Origin: JADHMP01 sp964617385
GTDB lineage: Bacteria; Bacteroidota; Bacteroidia; Flavobacteriales; Flavobacteriaceae
Reading direction: 5' to 3'
Assembly (NCBI GenBank): GCA_964617385.1
Contig: CAZTYX010000103.1
Coordinates: 1 to 5,784, forward strand
DNA length: 5,784 bases
The number at the start of each line of letters is the position of its first letter. Within the stretch, counting starts at the first letter, position 1. A program made the position numbers and the translations under genes. The notes beneath the pieces are model-generated. The model made no database searches and was not told where the DNA came from. It worked only from the letters and a program-made list of their open reading frames with translations. Shown piece after piece: positions 1 through 5,784 of this stretch.

Positions 1-132
1 GCAACGCTTCAAAGCCAGGGCGCCACTCCTATAGATGGAATTTTAGGCGCTGATTTTTTCTTCCAAAGAAACGTTCAAATTGACTACCAAAATCGGAGAA
101 TGCTTTTTGAAATAAAAGAGATTATGCAATAG
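1..132 (+). CDS. C-terminal fragment of a retropepsin-like aspartic protease family protein
   Basis: An open frame enters from the left edge and ends at TAG (130-132), giving the last 43 residues of a protein whose start lies outside the window. The fragment contains IDGILGADFF followed by QIDYQNRRMLFE. This resembles the C-terminal end of the clan AA (retropepsin/pepsin-like) aspartic protease fold common in Bacteroidota proteins: a hydrophobic-hydrophobic-Gly strand, then a short strand with an IDY core. The catalytic D-T/S-G motif would lie upstream and cannot be seen, so activity cannot be judged. Many family members are exported or periplasmic, but no signal peptide is visible here. It converges on odhB, whose stop lies about 90 bp away on the other strand. 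The family call rests on a short stretch; a non-catalytic relative is possible. Confidence 0.62.
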   Translation, partial: ATLQSQGATPIDGILGADFFFQRNVQIDYQNRRMLFEIKEIMQ

Positions 133-221
133 GTTGTTGTTCGTAGCTATTTGTTAACCGTTATTAGACATTTATCATTCGATATTCCAAATGCCCAACA
201 GCCTTTAAAACAAATACTTTA

Positions 222-1433
222 CTATAGTTCCAACGCCTTTTTAGGATCTCCATCCATCAAGATATTGATGGGGTCTTCAAGGGCTTCTTTAACAGCCACT
301 AAAAAGCCTACACTTTCACGCCCGTCAATAATGCGATGATCATAAGAAAGCGCTAAATACATCATGGGACGAATTTCTACTTTTCCGTCAACCGCCACCG
401 GGCGTTGTATAATATTGTGCATCCCCAAAATACCCGATTGTGGTGGATTAATAATAGGTGTAGAAAGCATAGAACCAAAAACGCCTCCGTTAGAAATAGT
501 AAAAGTACCTCCCGTCATATCGTCCACTGTAATTTTTCCATCCCTAGCACGAATTGCCAAGCGTCCAATTTCTTGTTCAACGCCGGCAAAAGAAAGCATT
601 TCTGCATTGCGCACCACAGGCACCATAAGCCCTTTAGGTCCAGAAACAGCAACACTGATGTCGCAATAGTCATAAGCAATTTTATGATCTTCATCCATCA
701 TAGAATTCACATCGGGAAAAAGTTGCAAGGCCCGCACAACCGCTTTTGTGAAAAAACTCATAAAGCCCAATTTAACGCCATGAACTTCTAAAAAAGCATC
801 TTTATATTGTTTACGCAAATCAAAAATAGGACTCATATCGGCCTCATTAAAGGTAGTGAGCATGGCCGTTTCATTTTTGGCCGCCACCAATCGTTCGGCC
901 ACTTTGCGTCTTAATAACGACAGTTTTGTTCGGGTTTGTGAACGGTTTCCGTTTTCGGGGGGCGTGCCCATTGACGGAACAGCTTTAACAGCATCTTCTT
1001 TAGTTATTCTTCCTCCTCTTCCTGTGCCTTGTATGGCTGAAGCGGCAAGGCCTTTTTCGGCCAATATCTTTTTAGCCGCAGGTGATGGACTTTGTGTGGC
1101 ATAAGATGTTTCTTCGGGAACTACTGCAGGCGCTGATGGCACTGCTGCTGGTGCGGTTGTTTTGGCCGCACTAGATTTTACCTCTGCTGAGGGTTGCCCC
1201 TCAGTATCAATTAAGCACACCACAGCACCCACTGCCACAGCATCTCCTTCTTCAGCTTTAAGCGTAATCGTACCACTCACTTCAGCAGGAAGTTCTAGAG
1301 TGGCCTTATCGGAATCAACTTCGGCAATAGCCTGATCTTTTTCCACATAATCTCCATCAGAAACTAGCCATTGGGCAATTTCAACTTCCGTAATAGATTC
1401 TCCAGGTGAGGGGACTTTCATTTCTAAAACCAT
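222..1433 (-). CDS. odhB: 2-oxoglutarate dehydrogenase E2, dihydrolipoyllysine-residue succinyltransferase
   Basis: This is the E2 core of the 2-oxoglutarate dehydrogenase complex (TCA cycle, cytoplasm). It transfers the succinyl group from lipoyl-lysine to CoA. The protein has 403 residues, normal for the family. Residues 1-77 are a lipoyl domain, with the lipoylated lysine predicted at K43 in VDSDKATLE. An Ala/Pro-rich flexible linker (about 83-108) follows. The peripheral-subunit binding domain (about 114-150) contains SPAAKKILAEKGL and GTGRGGRITKEDA. The acyltransferase core runs from about 171 to the end, with TISNGG (312-317) and the catalytic HRIIDG motif (H366, D370). The KVPSPGESITEVEIAQW start and DSDKA motif point to the succinyl-transferring rather than acetyl-transferring E2 class, as does pairing with odhA. 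ATG at 1433 begins 3 nt after the odhA stop, with no clear Shine-Dalgarno sequence, so translation is probably coupled. The gene is also called sucB. Confidence 0.97.
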   Translation of the reverse strand: MVLEMKVPSPGESITEVEIAQWLVSDGDYVEKDQAIAEVDSDKATLELPAEVSGTITLKAEEGDAVAVGAVVCLIDTEGQPSAEVKSSAAKTTAPAAVPSAPAVVPEETSYATQSPSPAAKKILAEKGLAASAIQGTGRGGRITKEDAVKAVPSMGTPPENGNRSQTRTKLSLLRRKVAERLVAAKNETAMLTTFNEADMSPIFDLRKQYKDAFLEVHGVKLGFMSFFTKAVVRALQLFPDVNSMMDEDHKIAYDYCDISVAVSGPKGLMVPVVRNAEMLSFAGVEQEIGRLAIRARDGKITVDDMTGGTFTISNGGVFGSMLSTPIINPPQSGILGMHNIIQRPVAVDGKVEIRPMMYLALSYDHRIIDGRESVGFLVAVKEALEDPINILMDGDPKKALEL

Positions 1434-1436
1434 AGA

Positions 1437-4208
1437 TTACTTTTTGATTTTTCTAATAAAATTATCTTGTGAAGCATCAAACACAAATTCAATTACTTCT
1501 TTATGTCTTTTAGCAGACCGCACGGCACTTCCCGCTGCTGGGGCAGCATAAATTCTTCTTGTGGCTGGTCTAAATTTGTGGGCTTCGGGTAAGTGCATCA
1601 ACAAATAACTCCATGCCCCCATGTTTCTAGGTTCCTCTTGGGCCCATACCACTTCTTTGGCAGCAGCATATTTTTTTATTTCCGCTTGAATCGCCTCCAC
1701 GGGCAAGGGGAATAATTGTTCCAAACGTACTAAAGCCACATCCTCTCGTTTTTTCTCTTCTCTTGCTTTCAGCAAATCATAATAAAATTTACCCGTGCAA
1801 AATACCAGTGTTTTCACCTTTGAAGTAGCCACACTATCGTCTGTAAACACTTCTTGGAATGCACCCTCTAGTAGATCTTCCTTTTTGGAAACGGCCAATG
1901 GATGGCGCAATAAACTTTTTGGACTAAATACAATCAAGGGTTTTCTGTAAGATGCTTTTAGTTGTCTGCGCAATACATGAAAAATATTGGCTGGCGTAGT
2001 ACAATTCACCACAAACATGTTGTCTTTTGCGCAAAGTTGCAAATAACGCTCCATGCGCGCCGATGAATGTTCGGCTCCTTGACCTTCATAGCCATGTGGC
2101 AATAAAAGTACAATACCGTTTTGTATCTTCCATTTGTCTTCTGCAGCAGAAATGTATTGGTCAATAACAATTTGGGCTCCGTTAGAGAAATCGCCAAACT
2201 GCGCCTCCCATATGGTGAGTGTATTTGGACTGGCCATCGCATAGCCATAATCAAAACCTAAAACGCCGTATTCTGATAACAGCGAATTATATACATGAAA
2301 ACGTCCTTGTTCGTTAGGCGCTATATTATTTAGTGGAATTATAGCTTCTTCGGAGGCCTCTGCTTTCAACAAAGCATGGCGATGTGAAAACGTGCCCCGC
2401 TCCACATCCTGTCCAGAAATGCGCACATCATAGCCTTCCTGCAACAACGTGCCATAAGCCAATAATTCGCCCATGGCCCAGTCTAAGGCATTGCGGTCAT
2501 CATACATTGCTTTTCGATCAGCAATTAATCGCTCAACTTTTCGCAAGAATTTTTTATCTCCTGGAAGTTGCGTGAGTGCTGCTGCTGCACGATCCAAATG
2601 GGCTTTAGAAACTTTGGTGACCACAGGTATTTTCATGGTGTGTTCATCCACCAACTCAAAATCATTCCATTCGTCTTGCATAAAAGGAGTGATGACAGCT
2701 ATATCTGTTTTTTTAGAATCTTCCAGGTCAGAATCAAGATATGCCTTGTATTCATTTTCAAGACTTTTAACGAAATCCGCTTGGATAAGCCCCTGTTGAA
2801 TCAATTGTTCGGCATAGATATCTCGAGGGTTTTTATGCTTTGCAATGGCCTTATATAATTTGGGTTGCGTAAAACGAGGCTCATCTCCTTCGTTGTGTCC
2901 ATATTTACGATAGCCCAACAAGTCGATAAACACATCACTATTAAAACGCATTCTATAGTCTAAAGCAAAGAGCGTGGCATGTACGACAGCTTCGGCATCA
3001 TCGGCATTGACATGCAAAACGGGAGATAGCGTTACCTTGCCCACATCAGTACAATAGGTGCTGGATCGGGCGTCGAGGTAGTTGGTTGTAAATCCAATTT
3101 GGTTGTTCACCACAATATGAATGGTGCCTCCTGTGGCATAGCCTTTCAATTTAGCCATTTGCACAATTTCATAAGGCAATCCTTGCCCTGCAATAGCAGC
3201 ATCACCATGCACAATAATGGGCACCACTTTTTGGGTATCACCCGCATAATCATCTTCCAGTTTGGCTCTTGTAATCCCTTCCACTACTGCCCCCACGGTT
3301 TCTAAGTGAGAAGGATTGGGCGCAATATTCATGTTGATTTTCTTTCCACTGTCCGTTGTGCGTTGGGAAGTCCATCCCAAATGATATTTTACATCGCCAT
3401 CAAAAACAATTTCTTCGTAATCTTTGCCTTCAAATTCACTAAAAATATCTTTGGGGGCTTTACCAAAAATATTGGTCAGCACATTGAGTCTTCCGCGGTG
3501 GGCCATACCCATCACAAATTCTTCCACACCTTGATTGGCTGCTGCTTCAATAACGGCATCTAGCGCCGGAATGAGCGATTCACCTCCTTCAAGAGAAAAA
3601 CGTTTTTGCCCCACATATTTTGTGTGCAGAAAGTTTTCAAAACTATAGGCCTGGTTGAGCTTCTGTAATATGTGCTTTTTCTGAGTTTCTGAAAATTGGG
3701 GTTTATTGCTGTTTTGATTGAGGCGTTGTTGAATCCATTGCACTTTCTCAGGACGGCGAATGTATAGATACTCCACTCCAATAGAATCACAATAAATGCG
3801 TTGTAAATGATTAATGATGGCCCGCAAGGTGTTGGGACCTATACTCACAATTTCTCCGGCATTAAAAACAGTGTCTAAATCACTTTGCGTTAAGCCAAAA
3901 TTTTCAATATCGAGGGTGGGGCTGTATTTGCGGCGTTCACGCACCGGATTGGTTTTTGTGAACAAATGCCCTCTACTTCGATAGGCTTCAATGAGCTTAA
4001 CCACTTGAAATTCTTTGTGCACATGTGCTGGCACTTCCACGGCATCGCCTGCTTCAACAACCACGCTGCCGCTTTCTATGCCAAAATCAAAACCCTGAAA
4101 AAAAGCCCTCCAACTGGGCTCTACATCATCTGGGTTTTGGAGATACGTATCATATAATGCTGCAAAATGAGCCGTGTGGGCAGCATTTAAAAAGGAATAT
4201 TTATCCAT
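1437..4208 (-). CDS. odhA: 2-oxoglutarate dehydrogenase E1 component (thiamine diphosphate-dependent)
   Basis: This enzyme decarboxylates 2-oxoglutarate using thiamine diphosphate and passes the succinyl group to the lipoyl domain of OdhB. It is also called sucA. Its 923 residues are close to E. coli SucA (about 930). The N-terminal E2-binding segment (NAAHTAHFAALYDTY, about 8-22) is typical of E1o. GMAHRGRLNVL (H237) and GDVKYHLGW (H276) carry the two histidines matching those around the cofactor in E. coli E1o. SHLE lies at 300-303. The ThDP/Mg motif runs from GDAA (D336) to NNQIGFTT (368-375). KYGHNEGDEPRFTQP (435-449) follows. The transketolase-like pyrimidine-binding part has GTFSHRHA (605-612), QFGDFSNGAQ (670-679) and PHGYEGQGAEHSSAR (704-718). 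The C-terminal domain has EEPRNMGAW (858-866). No key motif is missing. ATG at 4208 gives the expected N-terminus. It is first in the odhAB operon, with a candidate promoter at 4237-4244. Confidence 0.98.
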   Translation of the reverse strand: MDKYSFLNAAHTAHFAALYDTYLQNPDDVEPSWRAFFQGFDFGIESGSVVVEAGDAVEVPAHVHKEFQVVKLIEAYRSRGHLFTKTNPVRERRKYSPTLDIENFGLTQSDLDTVFNAGEIVSIGPNTLRAIINHLQRIYCDSIGVEYLYIRRPEKVQWIQQRLNQNSNKPQFSETQKKHILQKLNQAYSFENFLHTKYVGQKRFSLEGGESLIPALDAVIEAAANQGVEEFVMGMAHRGRLNVLTNIFGKAPKDIFSEFEGKDYEEIVFDGDVKYHLGWTSQRTTDSGKKINMNIAPNPSHLETVGAVVEGITRAKLEDDYAGDTQKVVPIIVHGDAAIAGQGLPYEIVQMAKLKGYATGGTIHIVVNNQIGFTTNYLDARSSTYCTDVGKVTLSPVLHVNADDAEAVVHATLFALDYRMRFNSDVFIDLLGYRKYGHNEGDEPRFTQPKLYKAIAKHKNPRDIYAEQLIQQGLIQADFVKSLENEYKAYLDSDLEDSKKTDIAVITPFMQDEWNDFELVDEHTMKIPVVTKVSKAHLDRAAAALTQLPGDKKFLRKVERLIADRKAMYDDRNALDWAMGELLAYGTLLQEGYDVRISGQDVERGTFSHRHALLKAEASEEAIIPLNNIAPNEQGRFHVYNSLLSEYGVLGFDYGYAMASPNTLTIWEAQFGDFSNGAQIVIDQYISAAEDKWKIQNGIVLLLPHGYEGQGAEHSSARMERYLQLCAKDNMFVVNCTTPANIFHVLRRQLKASYRKPLIVFSPKSLLRHPLAVSKKEDLLEGAFQEVFTDDSVATSKVKTLVFCTGKFYYDLLKAREEKKREDVALVRLEQLFPLPVEAIQAEIKKYAAAKEVVWAQEEPRNMGAWSYLLMHLPEAHKFRPATRRIYAAPAAGSAVRSAKRHKEVIEFVFDASQDNFIRKIKK

Positions 4209-4236
4209 TCTCGCTCAACTTGGTATAATCGCTAAA

Positions 4237-4244
4237 CAAAAGTA
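4237..4244 (-). promoter_or_regulatory. Candidate -7 promoter box for odhAB (TAnnTTTG type)
   Basis: Read on the minus strand the bases are TACTTTTG, an exact match to the TAnnTTTG -7 consensus known for the primary sigma factor of Bacteroidota. Transcription would start near 4231, leaving a 5' leader of roughly 20 nt before the odhA ATG at 4208, a sensible geometry. No good TTTG/TTG -33 element sits at the usual 19-21 bp distance; the nearest is about 30 bp upstream. The call rests on the -7 box and position only. Confidence 0.48.
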
Positions 4245-4306
4245 CAATTTTTGACTAAAGAGGTATGCGTTTTACAAATAAATAGTGGCTATTGTTACAC
4301 AAATAA

Positions 4307-4314
4307 TATTTTTG
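4307..4314 (+). promoter_or_regulatory. Candidate -7 promoter box for umuCD (TAnnTTTG type)
   Basis: The bases TATTTTTG match the Bacteroidota TAnnTTTG -7 consensus. Transcription would start near 4320, about 60 nt before the umuC ATG at 4382, so the mRNA would have a leader containing the inverted repeats at 4322-4359. A TTG at 4292-4294 is only 12 bp upstream, too close for a normal -33 element. A weak basal promoter dependent on regulation would fit a damage-response gene, but that is inference. Confidence 0.4.
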
Positions 4315-4321
4315 TTTAGCC

Positions 4322-4359
4322 TTTCACAATATCACACAAAAGGAGTGCTTTTTGTGAAA
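4322..4359 (+). promoter_or_regulatory. Inverted repeats in the umuC leader (possible RNA hairpin or operator)
   Basis: Two overlapping inverted repeats share their right arm. TTTCACAA (4322-4329) pairs perfectly with TTGTGAAA (4352-4359) over 8 bp. CACAAAA (4335-4341) pairs perfectly with TTTTGTG (4350-4356) over 7 bp. They cannot form together. In the inner hairpin, GGAG (4342-4345) lies at the start of the loop. The stems are A/T-rich and no U tract follows directly, so this does not look like an intrinsic terminator. It could be a protein-binding palindrome or a leader structure affecting umuC translation. I do not recognise it as a characterised LexA site. Confidence 0.33.
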
Positions 4360-4398
4360 CATTATAACTACCTTTTTACCCATGTTTGCCTTAGTTGA
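4354..4398 (+). CDS. Possible 14-codon leader ORF overlapping the umuC start
   Basis: A GTG at 4354 opens a 14-codon frame (VKHYNYLFTHVCLS) ending at TGA (4396-4398), out of frame with umuC and overlapping its first five codons. An AGGAG (4341-4345) lies 8 nt upstream, an ideal Shine-Dalgarno distance, whereas the umuC ATG at 4382 has no such sequence close to it. The peptide resembles nothing I recognise. If translated, it could couple or restrain umuC initiation. Against it: many Bacteroidota genes do not depend on Shine-Dalgarno pairing, the start codon is GTG, and a frame this short can arise by chance. Confidence 0.22.
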   Translation: MKHYNYLFTHVCLS

Positions 4399-5647
4399 TT
4401 GCAATAATTTTTACGCCTCTTGCGAGCGTGTTTTTCAACCCCAATGGGAAGGAAAACCGGTGGTCATTTTGTCCAATAATGATGGCTGTGTGATTGCCCG
4501 AAGCAATGAAGCTAAGGCCTTAGGCATTCCCATGGGCGCCCCTGCTTTTCAATACAAAAAGCAATTTGAACGCCATCAAATCAAAGTGTTTTCTTCCAAT
4601 TATCCCCTTTATGGCGACATGAGCCGGCGGGTGATGCACATTTTAGAAAGCTATACCCCCCACATCGAAATTTATAGCATTGATGAAGCCTTTTTACAGT
4701 TCAAAGGATTTGACCGATTTGATCTGCAAGCCCATGCCCAAAAAATGCGGCAACAAGTGCGGCAGTGGACGGGCATTCCCGTTTCTGTGGGGCTGGCTCC
4801 CAGCAAGGCCTTAGCCAAAATCGCCAATAAGGTGGCCAAAAAGTTTGCCAAAAGAACACAGGGCGTTTATTGCATAGACACCGAAGAAAAACGGATTAAA
4901 GCACTTCGCTGGACGGCCATTGGCGATGTGTGGGGCGTGGGACGCCAACACCGCAAACGCCTCGAAGCCATGGGCGTGAAAAACGCCTTAGACTTTGTGC
5001 ATTTGCCCGACGATTGGATCCGTAAATACATGAGCATATTGGGCTTGCGCCTTAAGAAAGACTTGCAAGGCCTGCCCTGCATACCACTGGAAGAAAGTGT
5101 GCCGGCCAAAAAAAATATTGCCACCACCCGCAGCTTTGAAGGCACCCTCACCCAATGGCACGATTTAGAAGAACGCGTGAGCACCTTTGCCGGCAGTTGT
5201 GCCGAAAAGTTGCGCCAACAAAACAGCAGCTGTCAAGCCCTCTTGGTGTTTGTGCGCAGCGATCCCCACAAAGCCAACGCCACCCCCTACCGCAACAGTT
5301 GCGTGATGTCCCTTCCTTATGCCTCCAACTCCACCCTCACCATTACCAAATTTGCCGTGGCCGGGCTCAAACGCATTTTTAAAAAAGACATTGCCTACAA
5401 AAAAGCCGGAGTTATCATCATGGACTTGGTGCCCACCACCCAACGGCAATTGCATTTGTTTGAATCGCAAATTGACAAACACGATGTGTTGATGCAAACC
5501 ATCGATCGTATTCACAAACGTTTTGGCCCCCATCAAATGAAACTGGCCAATCAAGACCTTAATCGCACTTGGAAAATGAAACAAGAACACCTCTCCCCAC
5601 GCTATACCACGGTGCTCAAAGAGGTGATTACCGTAAAAACCATATAA
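4382..5647 (+). CDS. umuC: Y-family DNA polymerase, UmuC-type catalytic subunit of DNA polymerase V
   Basis: This is a translesion polymerase that copies past damaged template bases with low fidelity, working with cleaved UmuD. Its 421 residues match E. coli UmuC (422). The N-terminus FALVDCNNFYASCERVF carries catalytic D6 and the likely steric-gate residue Y11. NNDGCVIARSNEAKALGIPMG (32-52) belongs to the palm/fingers. YSIDEAFL (98-105) holds catalytic D101 and E102. VGLAPSKALAKIANKVAKK (136-154) is the conserved palm segment. A helix-hairpin-helix-like thumb (WGVGRQHRKRLEAMGV, 184-199) follows, then the little-finger domain from about 244 with TTRSFEGTL. QLHLF (356-360) fits the beta-clamp binding motif. 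The C-terminal region is the DUF4113-type tail of UmuC. An in-frame stop at 4355-4357 and the family N-terminus fix the start at 4382. It appears richer in GC than odhA. It leads into umuD after 1 nt. Confidence 0.96.
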   Translation: MFALVDCNNFYASCERVFQPQWEGKPVVILSNNDGCVIARSNEAKALGIPMGAPAFQYKKQFERHQIKVFSSNYPLYGDMSRRVMHILESYTPHIEIYSIDEAFLQFKGFDRFDLQAHAQKMRQQVRQWTGIPVSVGLAPSKALAKIANKVAKKFAKRTQGVYCIDTEEKRIKALRWTAIGDVWGVGRQHRKRLEAMGVKNALDFVHLPDDWIRKYMSILGLRLKKDLQGLPCIPLEESVPAKKNIATTRSFEGTLTQWHDLEERVSTFAGSCAEKLRQQNSSCQALLVFVRSDPHKANATPYRNSCVMSLPYASNSTLTITKFAVAGLKRIFKKDIAYKKAGVIIMDLVPTTQRQLHLFESQIDKHDVLMQTIDRIHKRFGPHQMKLANQDLNRTWKMKQEHLSPRYTTVLKEVITVKTI

Positions 5648-5648
5648 G

Positions 5649-5784
5649 ATGTCTGAAAAACTCGCTTTTTTTCATCCCGACGCCGAAACCCGAAAAACGC
5701 TGCACTTGGCCCATGAAGGCATTTCGGCCGGCTTTCCCTCCCCGGCTGAAGACTTTAAAGAAGCCCGCATTAGCATTGATCAAG
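5649..5784 (+). CDS. umuD: UmuD-like autoproteolytic subunit of DNA polymerase V (N-terminal fragment, runs off the window)
   Basis: UmuD is a LexA-like S24 peptidase. RecA filaments stimulate its self-cleavage, and the shortened form activates UmuC. Only the first 45 codons are present; the frame is open at the right edge. Residues 28-40 (GFPSPAEDFKEAR) align closely with the cleavage-site region of E. coli UmuD (GFPSPAADYVEQR). The predicted cut is A27-G28, an Ala-Gly pair as in LexA rather than the Cys-Gly of E. coli UmuD. The catalytic Ser and Lys lie beyond the window, so an intact protease cannot be confirmed. The ATG follows the umuC TAA by one base (TAAGATG). The purine-rich GAGGTGAT at 5621-5628 is 20 nt away, too far to be a standard ribosome site, so translation is probably coupled to umuC. 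The gene follows umuC, the reverse of the E. coli order. Confidence 0.9.
   Translation, partial: MSEKLAFFHPDAETRKTLHLAHEGISAGFPSPAEDFKEARISIDQ

Larger units (their letters stand above)
4231..4320. repeat. 11-bp perfect inverted repeat overlapping both divergent promoter boxes
   Basis: GCTAAACAAAA at 4231-4241 is the exact reverse complement of TTTTGTTTAGC at 4310-4320, with 68 bp between the arms. Read outward toward each gene, both arms extend into TA(C/T)TTTTGTTTAGC: 4244-4231 on the minus strand and 4307-4320 on the plus strand, identical at 13 of 14 positions. Each arm therefore contains the candidate -7 box plus the same six bases (TTTAGC) downstream of it. The arms could be two copies of an operator covering each transcription start, or similar promoter sequences arising by constraint or chance. 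The spacing is too long for a typical simple terminator hairpin. Confidence 0.6.

Noticed and set aside
133..221. Possible bidirectional terminator between the convergent 3' ends
   Set aside because: Only a 5-bp CATTT/AAATG pairing with a 15-nt loop and a 6-bp GTTAAC palindrome were found; there is no GC-rich stem with a T tract, so no terminator is claimed.
151..339. 62-codon plus-strand frame across the odhB 3' end
   Set aside because: It lies mostly antisense to the conserved C-terminus of odhB, has no recognisable domain, and its composition is explained by the opposite-strand gene.
1083..1186. Apparent low-complexity or repeat tract
   Set aside because: It encodes the Ala/Pro-rich interdomain linker of OdhB, which is normal for E2 proteins, and is not a DNA repeat element.
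2006..2254. 82-codon minus-strand frame inside odhA
   Set aside because: It overlaps the conserved transketolase-like region of odhA in another frame and shows no independent domain or start signal.
4322..4359. Intrinsic terminator or attenuator upstream of umuC
   Set aside because: The stems are A/T-rich and the right arm is followed by CATTATAAC rather than a run of T, so a rho-independent terminator is unlikely.
4209..4381. A missed umuD or other small gene between odhA and umuC
   Set aside because: The 173-bp gap is too short for umuD, and the only frame with a start and ribosome site is the 14-codon one at 4354-4398.
5165..5590. 141-codon minus-strand frame inside umuC
   Set aside because: It is fully antisense to conserved umuC coding sequence. 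Its Gly/Val/His-rich translation is what the complement of GCC/CAC/ACC-rich codons gives, and no family is recognisable.

Overview
The window looks like a piece of a Bacteroidota chromosome. The basis is its protein families and promoter-like boxes of the TAnnTTTG type; the placement is an inference, since no rRNA or other marker gene is present. It carries two complete central-metabolism genes and a complete DNA-damage polymerase gene, with a truncated gene at each edge.

Layout: (1) positions 1-132, plus strand, hold the last 43 codons of a gene resembling a retropepsin-like aspartic protease. (2) Positions 133-221 are a short convergent gap with no recognisable element. (3) Positions 222-4208, minus strand, hold odhA (sucA, E1) followed by odhB (sucB, E2) of the 2-oxoglutarate dehydrogenase complex. 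Only 3 nt separate them, so they form one operon read right to left. No E3 (lpd) gene is in the window. (4) Positions 4209-4381 are a 173-bp divergent intergenic region with two candidate promoters in mirror-image arrangement, an 11-bp perfect inverted repeat overlapping both, a second inverted repeat, and a possible short leader reading frame. (5) Positions 4382-5647, plus strand, hold umuC, the catalytic subunit of a Pol V-type translesion polymerase. (6) From 5649 to the end is the start of umuD, the self-cleaving partner, 1 nt after the umuC stop.

How the genes work together: OdhA decarboxylates 2-oxoglutarate and OdhB passes the succinyl group to CoA, with an E3 encoded elsewhere. UmuC and UmuD should form an SOS-inducible mutagenic polymerase. 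The umuC-umuD order is the reverse of the E. coli umuDC operon. The metabolic and mutagenesis operons share one compact divergent control region. I found no wholly new system. The points most worth a second look are the reversed, tightly coupled umuCD pair and the structured region between the operons.
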